Counted from the first letter of the stretch, positions 8,981 through 18,207 are shown. The stretch is 64,000 bases of DNA from an uncultured Mollicutes bacterium (GCA_900539865.1 UQDS01000007.1:1-64000), one strand, 5' to 3'. Notes: generated by a model not told the origin, from the letters alone. Numbers and translations are program-made.

Positions 8981-9805
8981 ATGGAGAAACTTGTAATTGA
9001 ACACATCGCTTGCCAAGCGGAAGGAAATAACATCTTAACGGATGTCTCTCTCACAGTGAATAAAGGAGATTGCATTGCGCTTCTTGGCCCGAATGGTCAT
9101 GGTAAGTCGACGCTTTTAAATATACTCATGGGTAATCCCCGTTATGAGGTAGAACAGGGAAGTATCACTTTGGATGGAGAAAATCTCCTTTCTCTTTCGG
9201 TGGATGAAAGAAGCAAAAAAGGTGTCTTTATGGCTTTTCAAAACCCGCCGGATGTCCCTGGTGTTGTCACCATGGACTTCTATCGCGCTATGCTTAACGC
9301 CAGAAGTGATAAACCGATTTCTCTTTTGAAGTTTTATAAAGAAGTCACCAAAGCTTACGAGGAAGTTGACCTCGATTCAGATATGGCAAGCCGTCATTTA
9401 AACGAAGGCTATTCTGGTGGCGAAAAGAAGAGAAATGAAATTCTTCAGATGCTTATGTTAAAACCGGATCTCGCCTTGATTGATGAAATCGACTCTGGTT
9501 TAGATGTCGATGCTTTAGCAATCATTTCTAAAGTTATCAACCGTTTGAAGGAAGAAGGTACAACTTTTATCATCATTTCTCATTATGATCGTCTTTATGA
9601 TTTGGTCAATATCAACCGTACAGCCATTATGGTCAATGGTAAAATCGCTATTGAGGGAGATCAGGAATTGGCGAAGAGAGTTTCGAAACAAGGTTATTCT
9701 TTCTTGGAAAAAGAATATGGTATTAAGATTGCCAAGGAAGAAAAACAGCCTGTTTCTATCGGCACATGTGCTGTGAAACAAGTCGTTCCGCCGAAAGGAG
9801 AATAA
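8981..9805 (+). CDS. sufC: Fe-S cluster assembly ATPase SufC
   Basis: ABC-type ATPase of the SufBCD scaffold that builds Fe-S clusters in the cytoplasm. Walker A is GPNGHGKST (residues 36-44), the signature is YSGGEKKRNE near residue 150 and Walker B is LALIDEIDSGLD. The 274 aa product is slightly longer than the family norm because of a C-terminal tail ending in VVPPKGE. AGGAGGG lies just before the ATG. It is the first gene of sufC-sufD-sufS-sufU-sufB, the order usual in Firmicutes, with tightly spaced or overlapping genes. Confidence 0.97.
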   Translation: MEKLVIEHIACQAEGNNILTDVSLTVNKGDCIALLGPNGHGKSTLLNILMGNPRYEVEQGSITLDGENLLSLSVDERSKKGVFMAFQNPPDVPGVVTMDFYRAMLNARSDKPISLLKFYKEVTKAYEEVDLDSDMASRHLNEGYSGGEKKRNEILQMLMLKPDLALIDEIDSGLDVDALAIISKVINRLKEEGTTFIIISHYDRLYDLVNINRTAIMVNGKIAIEGDQELAKRVSKQGYSFLEKEYGIKIAKEEKQPVSIGTCAVKQVVPPKGE

Positions 9806-9810
9806 AATTC

Positions 9811-10488
9811 ATGCAAGATACGATTAAAAATCCTCTTGCTCTTTCCGGGACGAAGGTATTTACAGACGAAAATAAACTTGTCTATTTTCTTTCCGAAAAG
9901 AGAGAAGAAAAAGATGTTCTCATCGATTTTGAATTAACGGAAAACGCTTCTTTAGATTTTACATTGGTTGATTTCTCTAACAGCGACATTCATCTAAAGA
10001 TGAACGTCGAATTGAAGAAAGGAGCAAGAGCCAATATCTCTATCGCTTCTTTAAACACCAATGAAACATCAAAGATTTATGAAATCAACACCAATCACGA
10101 AGAGAGCGACGGTTACTCTAGAACGAAGATGGCCGGTATCAATGCTGGAAAATCTATCTTGAAGTTCTTAGGTGCTTCTTATATTAAAAACGGCGCACAT
10201 CGCTGTGATACGAGACAAGAAGGTAAAATCACCAACCTCAGCAAGGACAGCAAGAGCGAAGTTTCTCCTTCTTTGTTGATTAAGGAAAATGATGTTAAGG
10301 CAAGCCATGGAGCCGCCTTAGGCGCTTATAATGAAAACCACCTTTTCTACCTTATGAGCCGCGGTTTAACTATGGATGAGAGCAAGAAATTGATCACCTT
10401 CGGAACCTTGCTTCCTATCATTGAAGAAATCAATGATGAAGATTTGCTTTTAGAAGCAAAAGACGCGTTAGGAGCTTTGACCTTATGA
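9811..10488 (+). CDS. sufD: short SufD-type scaffold protein
   Basis: SufBC partner in Fe-S assembly. The 225 aa length is about half of a typical SufD (roughly 400 aa or more). It keeps the C-terminal half of the SufBD fold: HRCDTRQEGKITNLSKDS, NDVKASHGAALGAYNENH with the conserved His equivalent to that of the SufB-SufD interface, and FYLMSRGLTMDESKK. The N-terminal helical part is largely missing. The ATG at 9811 follows AAAGGAG, and there is no sign of a longer frame upstream because sufC ends 5 bases earlier, so the short form appears genuine. It overlaps sufS by 4 bases. Confidence 0.85.
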   Translation: MQDTIKNPLALSGTKVFTDENKLVYFLSEKREEKDVLIDFELTENASLDFTLVDFSNSDIHLKMNVELKKGARANISIASLNTNETSKIYEINTNHEESDGYSRTKMAGINAGKSILKFLGASYIKNGAHRCDTRQEGKITNLSKDSKSEVSPSLLIKENDVKASHGAALGAYNENHLFYLMSRGLTMDESKKLITFGTLLPIIEEINDEDLLLEAKDALGALTL

Positions 10489-11723
10489 GAGCTTTTGATC
10501 CTTATGTGTTTCGCAAAGATTTCCCTATGTATGAAGAACACAACTCTCTTTATGAGGGTAAGCCTTTGGTTTACTTGGATAACTCTGCGACCACATTTAA
10601 GCCTTATACCGTTATCGAAGCTGTAAATCATTATTACAAAGATATCACGGCCAATACTAGAAGAGGAGATTATTCTCTCGCTCACGCTGCGGATGTTGCC
10701 TTTGATCAAGCAAGAAAAACCATCGCTGATTTTATTCATGCTCAAACGGAAGAGATTTGCTTCACTTCCGGTGATACGATGGCGCTTAACGAAGTGGCCT
10801 TTGGCTTGATGCATCTTTTAAAACCGGGGGATGAGATTCTTCTTTCGGTTCAAGAGCACGCTTCTAATATTTTGCCTTGGTTTCAAGTCGCTAAAATGAC
10901 GGGGGCGATCATTCGCTATGTCCCGATTGATAAGGAGGGTAAAATCACCTTAGAAGCTTATCAATCTCACTTGAGTGACAAGACAAAAATTGTCGCTTTG
11001 GCGAGCATTTCCAATGTTATGGGTTACGCTCTGCCTGTGAAGCAATTTGCTTCATTAGCACATGAAAAAGGCGCTCTTTATATCGACGATGCTGCCCAGA
11101 GCATTCCCCATATGAAAATTGATGTCAAGGATTTAGATGTCGACTTCCTTTGCTTCTCTGGACATAAGATGCTCGGTCCTACCGGTATTGGTGTCCTCTA
11201 TGGAAAAAAGGAAAAATTAGAGTTGGTCTCTCCTGTCTTCTACGGCGGTGAAATGAATGCTCGTTTTAATTCTGACGGATATCTTTCCTTGGATGATTTA
11301 CCTTATCGTTTAGAAGCAGGCACGCAAAATATCGCAGGGGCCTTAGGCCTTGCTAAGGCGTGCGAATACTTAGAGGAAATCGGTGTTGAACAGATTCATC
11401 AACATGAATTGAAGCTTCGTAAACTTGCCATTGAAGGCCTGAAAGCAAATGGCAATGCGACTATTTACAATGAAGATGCAGATAGCGGCATCATCACATT
11501 CAATATCGATGGTGTCTTTGCTCAAGATGTCGCCACGCATCTTTCTAGCAAGGGTGTCTTCTGCCGCAGCGGTCAACACTGTGCAAAGATTCTCCCGGAG
11601 ACTTTAAAGACGCAGGGCACTGTGCGTGCATCTTTCTATCTATACAATACAGAAGAAGATGTAGAAGCTTTTGTAAAAGCTTGTAAAACAGCGGAGGATT
11701 TCTTAGATGCCTTTTTCTTATAA
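10485..11723 (+). CDS. sufS: cysteine desulfurase SufS
   Basis: PLP enzyme that takes sulfur from cysteine as a persulfide and passes it to SufU. The 412 aa product has the normal length. YLDNSATTFKP is the N-terminal class-V aminotransferase signature, Lys228 in SGHKMLGPTG binds PLP, and Cys366 in RSGQHCA carries the persulfide. The ATG overlaps the sufD stop (ATGA), and the 3' end overlaps sufU by 17 bases, so expression is coupled. Confidence 0.96.
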   Translation: MRAFDPYVFRKDFPMYEEHNSLYEGKPLVYLDNSATTFKPYTVIEAVNHYYKDITANTRRGDYSLAHAADVAFDQARKTIADFIHAQTEEICFTSGDTMALNEVAFGLMHLLKPGDEILLSVQEHASNILPWFQVAKMTGAIIRYVPIDKEGKITLEAYQSHLSDKTKIVALASISNVMGYALPVKQFASLAHEKGALYIDDAAQSIPHMKIDVKDLDVDFLCFSGHKMLGPTGIGVLYGKKEKLELVSPVFYGGEMNARFNSDGYLSLDDLPYRLEAGTQNIAGALGLAKACEYLEEIGVEQIHQHELKLRKLAIEGLKANGNATIYNEDADSGIITFNIDGVFAQDVATHLSSKGVFCRSGQHCAKILPETLKTQGTVRASFYLYNTEEDVEAFVKACKTAEDFLDAFFL

Positions 11724-12159
11724 CGACCCTGAGATCTTAAGACAGATCATTGTCGACAATTATCAAAATCCTAGGAACTTTGGTGAAACCGAAGATCCTT
11801 CTTATATCACCATCCATATGGATTCTGCCTCTTGTATCGATGATATTTACATTCAAGTGAAAATTGTAGATGGCATCATTCAAGATTGCCTTTGGCATGG
11901 AAAAGGATGTGCGATTTCTTCTGCTTCCACATCGATCATGACAGATATGATCAAAGGAAAGAGTGAAACAGAAGCAAATGAAATTATGGCAGAATTCAAC
12001 AAGATGTTAGCAGGAGAAGATTTCGATGAAGAAGTTTTAGGCGATGCGATTTGCTTTGTCAATGTCAATAGACAACCGAGTCGAATCACTTGCGCTAACA
12101 TTTCCTGGAGAGGCTTAGCGAAAGCGTTCCAGGAAGAGGAGAAGAAAGAACATGAATGA
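11707..12159 (+). CDS. sufU: sulfur acceptor SufU
   Basis: Zinc-dependent sulfurtransferase that accepts persulfide sulfur from SufS. The 150 aa protein has Cys43, Asp45, Cys68 and Cys129, matching the Zn ligands of B. subtilis SufU in order and spacing. The segment GKGCAISSASTS is the family hallmark. The ATG lies within the end of sufS, and the stop overlaps the sufB start by 8 bases. Presence of SufU rather than SufE/IscU is typical of Gram-positive SUF systems. Confidence 0.95.
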   Translation: MPFSYNDPEILRQIIVDNYQNPRNFGETEDPSYITIHMDSASCIDDIYIQVKIVDGIIQDCLWHGKGCAISSASTSIMTDMIKGKSETEANEIMAEFNKMLAGEDFDEEVLGDAICFVNVNRQPSRITCANISWRGLAKAFQEEEKKEHE

Positions 12160-13564
12160 AGAAAAGGAAAAAGAACTCTTTGACTCTGACGATAGAGCAA
12201 AATATGAGTTCCGCGACAAAGATGTCGCTATTTACCGCACCGAAAGAGGTTTGACGGAAGATACAGTGCGCGAAATATCCCGCATCAAGGGTGAACCTGA
12301 GTTCATGCTTGATTTCCGTCTCAAGTCCTTAAAAGAATTTTTCAGTCATCACCAGCCCGGATATGGCCCGGCTTTGGATTGGATCGATTTCCAAGATTAT
12401 ACCTATTACACCAAAGTGTCTGACAAGATTGCTACAGACTGGGAAGAAGTTCCAGAAGAGGTGAAGAACACCTTTGATAAACTTGGTATCCCCGAAGCAG
12501 AACAAAAATTCCTTTCCGGTGTCACGACACAATATGAGTCAGAAGCGGTCTATTCGAGCATGTTAAAAGAAGTCACGGATAAAGGTGTTATCTTCTTAGA
12601 TACCGACACTGGCTTAAGAGAACATCCTGAGATTTTTAAAAAGTACTTTGGCAAACTTGTTCCTCCTCAGGACAATAAATATGCGGCTTTAAATTCCGCT
12701 GTTTGGTCCGGCGGCTCGTTTATCTATGTGCCGAAAGGTGTTAAGTTAGATAAGCCTTTACAGTCTTATTTCCGCATCAATAATAAGTTGAGCGGTCAGT
12801 TTGAACGCACCTTAATCATCGTTGATGATGACGCAGAATTGAATTATGTAGAAGGTTGTACTGCTCCGATGTATTCGCAAGAATCTTTACACGCTGCTAT
12901 CGTTGAAATCTATGTAGGAAAGCGCGCAAAGATGCGTTATACAACCATTCAAAATTGGTCGAATTCCATTTTGAATCTTGTCACTCAGAGAGCGATTGTA
13001 GAGGAAGATGGATTGATGGAGTGGGTGGACGGAAATATCGGATCTAAGCTCTGCATGAAGTATCCGTGCTGTGTTTTAAAAGGGGATCGTTCCAAAGGAT
13101 CTACTATCTCTGTCGCTGTTGCTTCTCAAGGGCAATTCCAGGATACCGGAGCTAAGATGATTCATTTGGGTAAGGACACTTCTTCCACGATTATTTCAAA
13201 ATCTATCGCCCGCAATGGTGGAACTAGCAATTTCCGTGGTGAAATCAAAATCGGTAAAAACGCAACCAACGCAAGAGCACATGAAGAATGTGACACTTTA
13301 ATCTTAGATGATCATTCTTTCAGCGATACGATTCCTCACAATTGCGTTGACAATTCGACTTCTTATTTGGAACACGAGGCTTCAGTCTCTAAAATCAATG
13401 AGGACCAGCTCTTCTATCTCATGAGCCGCGGCTTATCGAGAAATGATGCTACGCAGATGATTGTCATGGGATTCTTAGAACCCTTTAGCAAAGAGCTCCC
13501 GATGGAATATGCTGTCGAACTCAATCAGCTGATCCGCTTTGATATGTCAGGTTCAATCGGTTAA
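12152..13564 (+). CDS. sufB: Fe-S cluster scaffold SufB
   Basis: Main scaffold subunit of SufBC2D. The 470 aa protein is full length, with FIYVPKGVKLDKPLQSYFRI, the core YVEGCTAP, and the C-terminal HEASVSKINEDQLFYLMSRG, which is characteristic of SufB. AGGAAGAGGAG lies before the ATG inside the sufU end. mnmG begins 7 bases after the stop with no terminator, so the suf transcript probably continues into it. Confidence 0.97.
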   Translation: MNEEKEKELFDSDDRAKYEFRDKDVAIYRTERGLTEDTVREISRIKGEPEFMLDFRLKSLKEFFSHHQPGYGPALDWIDFQDYTYYTKVSDKIATDWEEVPEEVKNTFDKLGIPEAEQKFLSGVTTQYESEAVYSSMLKEVTDKGVIFLDTDTGLREHPEIFKKYFGKLVPPQDNKYAALNSAVWSGGSFIYVPKGVKLDKPLQSYFRINNKLSGQFERTLIIVDDDAELNYVEGCTAPMYSQESLHAAIVEIYVGKRAKMRYTTIQNWSNSILNLVTQRAIVEEDGLMEWVDGNIGSKLCMKYPCCVLKGDRSKGSTISVAVASQGQFQDTGAKMIHLGKDTSSTIISKSIARNGGTSNFRGEIKIGKNATNARAHEECDTLILDDHSFSDTIPHNCVDNSTSYLEHEASVSKINEDQLFYLMSRGLSRNDATQMIVMGFLEPFSKELPMEYAVELNQLIRFDMSGSIG

Positions 13565-13571
13565 TTTTAAA

Positions 13572-15461
13572 ATGTTTAATATCAGAAAAAACGAATATGA
13601 TGTCATCGTTGTCGGTGGTGGACATGCAGGTGCGGAAGCCTGTCATGCTGCCAGCGCCTTAGGTATGCAAACACTTCTTGTTTGTCTTAATTTTCGCATG
13701 GTTTCTAACATGCCTTGTAACCCCCATATCGGCGGTTCTGCTAAAGGTATTGTCGTGCGTGAAATTGATGCCTTAGGCGGCATCATGGGTCGTATTGCAG
13801 ATAAAAAAGGTTCTTTGCTTCAAATCAAAGAGCTCAACACTTCTAAAGGCCCTGGGGTTCGTTGCTTAAGAGCACAAGAGGATAAAATCGGCTATCCGAG
13901 AAATATGCAAAATTATCTTCTCTCTTTGCCTAATCTCGATATTTTAGAAAGTGAAGTGAAAAGTTTAGATGTCCACGATGGCCGTGTCTTCGGTATTGTT
14001 TTAGAAGATGGCGCTTATATCAAATGCAAAGCGATTGTCCTAGCGACTGGTACGCATATGGAAGCGCGTATTCTTCGCGGACACAACATCAAAGATGAAG
14101 GACCAGATGGTGAAAAATCCACCCATGGATTAAGCGCATCTATCGCTTCTCTTGGCTTGAATCTTTTGCGTTTGAAGACGGGAACGCCACCGCGCTTAGA
14201 TCCTTCTAGCATCGATTACTCCGACTTAGCAATCGAGTTAGGCGGGGAAGGAAGATTGGCGTTTTCTTACGACACCAAAGAATTTATGAAGCAAGAAGAC
14301 ATGCTTCCTTGTCATTTGACTTATACCAACGAGAAGACACACCAAATCATCCGGGAACACTTAGATGAATCTGCGATGTACGGAGGTGTTGTTGAAGGTG
14401 TTGGTCCTCGTTATTGCCCATCGATTGAAGATAAGGTTGTTCGCTTTAAAGATAAAATCAGACATCAATTGTTCTTGGAACCGGAAAGTTTAGAGTTTGA
14501 ATCTTGCTATGTTGATGGTCTTTCCACTTCTATGCCCGAATATGTGCAAGAGATGATTGTTCACTCGATCCACGGCTTAGAGCACGCGAAATTTTTAAAG
14601 TATGCATATGCGATTGAATATGATGCGATTGAACCGAGTCAATTGCTTCACAGTTTAGAAGTGCGTAACATCAAAGGTTTATATGTTTCTGGACAAATCA
14701 CGGGTACATCAGGCTATGAAGAAGCAGCTGCTTTGGGATTGATTGCTGGTTTAAATGCCGCCTTAGAAATCCAAGGAAAAGAGCCCGTTGTCTTAAAGAG
14801 AGATCAAGCCTATATCGGCATCATGATTGACGATATCGTGACGAAGGGAACAAAAGAACCTTATCGTTTACTTTCTTCGCGTAGCGAGTTTCGTCTTATC
14901 ACAAGAAGCGATAATGCCGATAGCAGACTTTGTAAAGTCGGCTATGATGCTGGGTTGAACAGCAAGGAGCGCTATGAGCGTTTGTCTTCGCGCACACAAA
15001 AGGTCTGTGCTGCTATCCAACTCTTAGATTCTCATCAAGTTGCATCTAATCAAAAACTTAGAGAATATATCATGTCTTTAGGCTTTGCTGAACCGAATGG
15101 AAATGAGACATTAAAACAGACTTTGCGCAGGCAAAACACCCGTTATAAAGCGATTAAACAGTGCGTGGATTTCTTGCCGGAATTAGATGAAGAAGAGCAG
15201 TTTAAATGTGAGACAGAAGTGAAATATGAAGGCTATATCGCTGCGCAAAGAAAAGAAGCGGAACGCAGAGCATCTTATCAAGATTTAGAGCTTCCGGAAG
15301 GTTTAGATTATCTCAACATGGCTGGCTTATCTTTAGAAGCGCGCGAAAAACTTCACCTTTATCGTCCGAAGACTTTGGGTGAAGCAAGCCGTATCACCAA
15401 CGTCCATCCTAGCGACATTGATGTCCTTTCTTTCTACGTTCGTCACAAGATGTCAAAGTAA
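13572..15461 (+). CDS. mnmG: tRNA uridine-5-carboxymethylaminomethyl modification enzyme MnmG
   Basis: FAD-dependent enzyme that, with MnmE, makes the (carboxymethyl)aminomethyl group at U34 of tRNA. The 629 aa product has standard length. The dinucleotide-binding GGGHAGAEACHAA is at residues 15-27, NMPCNPHIGGSAKG and LKTGTPPRL are family blocks, and DDIVTKGTKEPYRLLSSRSEFRL lies near residue 420. The ATG at 13572 gives MFNIRKNEYDVIVVGGGHAG; the open frame reaches back into sufB but lacks a matching start. Its usual neighbour rsmG is absent. It ends at a strong hairpin at 15513. Confidence 0.96.
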   Translation: MFNIRKNEYDVIVVGGGHAGAEACHAASALGMQTLLVCLNFRMVSNMPCNPHIGGSAKGIVVREIDALGGIMGRIADKKGSLLQIKELNTSKGPGVRCLRAQEDKIGYPRNMQNYLLSLPNLDILESEVKSLDVHDGRVFGIVLEDGAYIKCKAIVLATGTHMEARILRGHNIKDEGPDGEKSTHGLSASIASLGLNLLRLKTGTPPRLDPSSIDYSDLAIELGGEGRLAFSYDTKEFMKQEDMLPCHLTYTNEKTHQIIREHLDESAMYGGVVEGVGPRYCPSIEDKVVRFKDKIRHQLFLEPESLEFESCYVDGLSTSMPEYVQEMIVHSIHGLEHAKFLKYAYAIEYDAIEPSQLLHSLEVRNIKGLYVSGQITGTSGYEEAAALGLIAGLNAALEIQGKEPVVLKRDQAYIGIMIDDIVTKGTKEPYRLLSSRSEFRLITRSDNADSRLCKVGYDAGLNSKERYERLSSRTQKVCAAIQLLDSHQVASNQKLREYIMSLGFAEPNGNETLKQTLRRQNTRYKAIKQCVDFLPELDEEEQFKCETEVKYEGYIAAQRKEAERRASYQDLELPEGLDYLNMAGLSLEAREKLHLYRPKTLGEASRITNVHPSDIDVLSFYVRHKMSK

Positions 15462-15512
15462 TTGCACGTTTTCATCTTTTTGTGAAATTGAGTTTAGTAT
15501 TTCAACATATTG

Positions 15513-15578
15513 AAAAAAGTAGCATTTAAGTCAATACAAGCTTATAGAGTCTTGTATCTACAGCTATGCTACTTTTTT
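15513..15578. terminator. nested bidirectional terminator
   Basis: Outer 13-bp stem AAAAAAGTAGCAT (15513-15525) with ATGCTACTTTTTT (15566-15578), enclosing an inner 7-bp stem ATACAAG/CTTGTAT (15534-15557). A and T runs on both sides suit it to stop mnmG and also leftward transcripts. Confidence 0.8.
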
Positions 15579-15583
15579 TGATT

Positions 15584-15643
15584 AAAAAAGCCCTTCTAAG
15601 AGAAAGAAGACAATGGGTATCTTGTGTTCTGTTCTTTAGAAGG
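15584..15643 (-). terminator. terminator of the LOTUS gene
   Basis: Read leftwards, CCTTCTAA and TTAGAAGG arms (15592-15599 and 15636-15643) with a 36-base loop that can fold internally, followed by a T-rich run. It lies 24 bases after the stop of the leftward gene. Confidence 0.55.
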
Positions 15644-15666
15644 AACTTTTAAATAGTGCAATTTAT

Positions 15667-17427
15667 TTAATCTTCAATTTTGCTTGGATCTAAATAGGTG
15701 TTGTTTAAGGGGCCGATCAAACGAGCGTTGACATAGCTCTGTTTTGCCGTCAGTATTGTTTGACCTTGATAGTTTCCACTTGCTGTTTTTTCAACCAGCA
15801 ATACAGCGTGGATACCTTTTCCGGTGACAAATTCCAGCGGTAACATCATAGAGATGACATTGCGGGTAGGAAAGTAAGAAGGTAACGCCATACGATAATC
15901 GTAGGCAATCATGCGTTTTGCTTTTTCAATGGTCAATTCCAATGAGGTTTTTAACAGTGTATAGAGAATGAGATTTTTTTCTACGTGATGGCGAAGCTTT
16001 TGATAGAGCTTGTCTCTTTGATAATCGTTTTTACAGGCTGCGATAGAAGTTAATATCTTCTTTTCTGTGGGGAAAGGAGCGACCATAGTAGAGAGAAAAT
16101 CTAAGGGGAAACGATCGAGGTTGTCGATGATGATGTGATAAGAGTCGATGTGTAGCTCGCATTTTGTATCGTAGAAACAATCGTCTTTGCTGTTGAGATA
16201 AGTAGCGGGTGTCGGAAGGGGATTGAAGTGTTCGACAATAATTTTACCAAGTCCTTGACTTCCGGGGACAGCAAAGCCTTGGAAGAGATATTTCTGTTCG
16301 ATTTTTTTGTTTTTGTTCTTTAATAACACCGCGTAGATGTCTTCGTAGTCATCTGTTTTTAAACCGGTGTTGAAACAAGCAAAATTGCTCTGTTTATCAT
16401 AAGCTATTTTGTTTTGATTCTCTAAACGGAAATAGGTGTACTGAAGATAAATTTTCAAGATGATGTAATTATCAGGGGAATGCTGATAACACCAGTTTTC
16501 GTGTTTGGCTAATAAAGCAAGATCCTGAATACACTTGTCATAATCTTCAAAAGCTATGGCGTTTTTCAGGCTGTCTTTAGGCTTTTCTTTATCCGATCCG
16601 ATATAGTTGCTGTAATAGTCATAAGGAAGGCTTCCGGATGCCTTTTTAAAAGCGCAAAGAAGCCCTTCGTTACTTTTTGTTTTAAAGGACAACGGGAAGA
16701 TATAGGTGTCATTTTTCAAAGTGATTTTATCGTTCTTTTTGGCGTTGTTATAATCTTCCAAGAACTGTTGAAAAAAGGCGTTGTTTTCGATGGTAAGCCC
16801 TGTCCATTCTTTGAGAGAAAAAAGCTGGTTGTCTGGAATTAAGAAATTGTTTTTGTTGATGATAGGATAAGAAATTTTCTCTTTTTTCTCTTCTTTTTTC
16901 AAGACAAAACGGAAGTAGATGATATTGTTGTCTTTGTTGTTGTAGACTTCTACCTCATTTCCGAGTGCAAGCAAGAAATCTTTGATCTTTTTAAAGCCGA
17001 ATTCTTTGTAATGAATATTGTTGTCAATCAAGTATTGTGTGACAACGGAGACAGGATATTCTACGTTGACCTCAAACTTGGCGTGCAAGAGTTTGAGCAC
17101 CTTGTTTTTATCCAAATTTTTGCTCTTGCTTTCTTTTTTGTTCTTCTTTTTTTCATTCTTTAAAGGGAGAGAAGAAGTTTTGTTGTCATTAGAAAATTCG
17201 TGAATGACAACAAAGGCATTCTGATGATCTTTTTCTCCAACCATTTTCAGAGAGAGAAATTCTAAGTCGTTTAAGAGCGACTTCAATTTTTTATAACCGA
17301 ATTTCGCATAGTCGATGTTCTTACTCTGTAGATATAAAGAGACAGAGCTAAGAGGAATGTCGACTTCCCTCTCAAAATTTTGAAGAAGAATACCATAAAT
17401 GCCCTTTTTCTGTTGTAAAGTTAACAT
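15667..17427 (-). CDS. tandem OST-HTH/LOTUS protein with a DUF3825-like C-terminal domain
   Basis: Protein of 586 aa. Two N-terminal repeats, about residues 1-70 and 105-170, both read as winged-helix OST-HTH/LOTUS domains: VDIPLSSVSLYLQ then FGYKKLKSLL, and VEYPVSVVTQYL then FGFKKIKDFL. A Lys-rich linker separates them. The C-terminal part (about 230-586) resembles the DUF3825 domain that accompanies OST-HTH in bacteria, including the end block TILTAKQSYVNARLIGPL. LOTUS domains bind RNA (G-quadruplex or structured RNA) in eukaryotes, so an RNA-related role is inferred, not shown. AAAGGA precedes the ATG. It is a single-gene leftward unit, divergent from the YhhN gene. Confidence 0.65.
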   Translation of the reverse strand: MLTLQQKKGIYGILLQNFEREVDIPLSSVSLYLQSKNIDYAKFGYKKLKSLLNDLEFLSLKMVGEKDHQNAFVVIHEFSNDNKTSSLPLKNEKKKNKKESKSKNLDKNKVLKLLHAKFEVNVEYPVSVVTQYLIDNNIHYKEFGFKKIKDFLLALGNEVEVYNNKDNNIIYFRFVLKKEEKKEKISYPIINKNNFLIPDNQLFSLKEWTGLTIENNAFFQQFLEDYNNAKKNDKITLKNDTYIFPLSFKTKSNEGLLCAFKKASGSLPYDYYSNYIGSDKEKPKDSLKNAIAFEDYDKCIQDLALLAKHENWCYQHSPDNYIILKIYLQYTYFRLENQNKIAYDKQSNFACFNTGLKTDDYEDIYAVLLKNKNKKIEQKYLFQGFAVPGSQGLGKIIVEHFNPLPTPATYLNSKDDCFYDTKCELHIDSYHIIIDNLDRFPLDFLSTMVAPFPTEKKILTSIAACKNDYQRDKLYQKLRHHVEKNLILYTLLKTSLELTIEKAKRMIAYDYRMALPSYFPTRNVISMMLPLEFVTGKGIHAVLLVEKTASGNYQGQTILTAKQSYVNARLIGPLNNTYLDPSKIED

Positions 17428-17511
17428 CGTATGGTCCTTTCATCTTTGCGGGTTTACAAAGATAAAAATATTATACTTTATTTACCTCTTTTTTAAAATA
17501 TGTGAGTTTGA

Positions 17512-17540
17512 TTGCAGTTTCAAAAGGCTCTTGGTATAAT
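17512..17540 (+). promoter_or_regulatory. promoter of the YhhN gene, nearly leaderless
   Basis: TTGCAG (17512-17517), a 17-base spacer and TATAAT (17535-17540) with an extended TGG. The ATG at 17549 starts 8 bases after the -10, leaving no room for an RBS. Confidence 0.65.
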
Positions 17541-17548
17541 TGGAACAT

Positions 17549-18205
17549 ATGAATGTAATTGGAATGATTGTGTGTTTCACTCTCTTTGGTTTGATGAGTG
17601 TCGTTCATCTCTATTTTTGTTTTAAGGAAGATGAACAAAAAAGAAAGATAACCAAACCATTTTTGCTTGTCCTCTTAGGATTAGGATTGGTTTTCTATGT
17701 CCCTCAATATCCGTTGATTCCAAGCGCATGTTTCTTAAGCGCTTTGGGTGATTTGGTTTTGATTTGGAATAAAAAGAGGCCCCTATTTGCTTTAGGAGCC
17801 CTCTTCTTTGGTTTAAATCATATTCTAAATATGATCACGCAAATCAACGTTTTGGTTCAAAACCCGACGCCGACGCTTTATATTTACATCGCAATTGCTG
17901 TCGCAGTGATTGCCTTATTAGGTTTGTTGATGCAGTCAGGAGATTGGATGGGATTGGTAACCTTTGGCTTTTCAGCTTTACACATCGTCAACATTATTTT
18001 GGCGCTCCTTGCGATGGCAATGGGGTATTATCTTGACGGTGGAGTCATCTTACTTGGTTATATCTTCTGCGTAAGCTCCGATATATTATTGGCACAAGCT
18101 ACTTTTAAGAAAGATTTTAAACGCCGTGATTTCTATATCATGTTGACCTATCTTGTCGGTCAAGCCATCATCTATACCGGTTTATCTTTCTTGGCTCAGA
18201 TGTAA
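17549..18205 (+). CDS. YhhN/TMEM86-family membrane protein
   Basis: Integral membrane protein of 218 aa with about seven or eight hydrophobic segments. Family features are SALGDLVLIWNKKRPLFALG followed by FFGLNHILN, and near the end LLGYIFCVSSDILLA. Eukaryotic and some bacterial members are lysoplasmalogenases, hydrolysing the vinyl ether of lysoplasmalogens; whether this one does is unknown. The ATG at 17549 is preceded by a TATAAT box that overlaps an in-frame TTG at 17540, so the upstream TTG cannot be the start of the same transcript. It converges on the phosphodiesterase gene with 2 bases between the stops. Confidence 0.8.
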   Translation: MNVIGMIVCFTLFGLMSVVHLYFCFKEDEQKRKITKPFLLVLLGLGLVFYVPQYPLIPSACFLSALGDLVLIWNKKRPLFALGALFFGLNHILNMITQINVLVQNPTPTLYIYIAIAVAVIALLGLLMQSGDWMGLVTFGFSALHIVNIILALLAMAMGYYLDGGVILLGYIFCVSSDILLAQATFKKDFKRRDFYIMLTYLVGQAIIYTGLSFLAQM

Positions 18206-18207
18206 GT

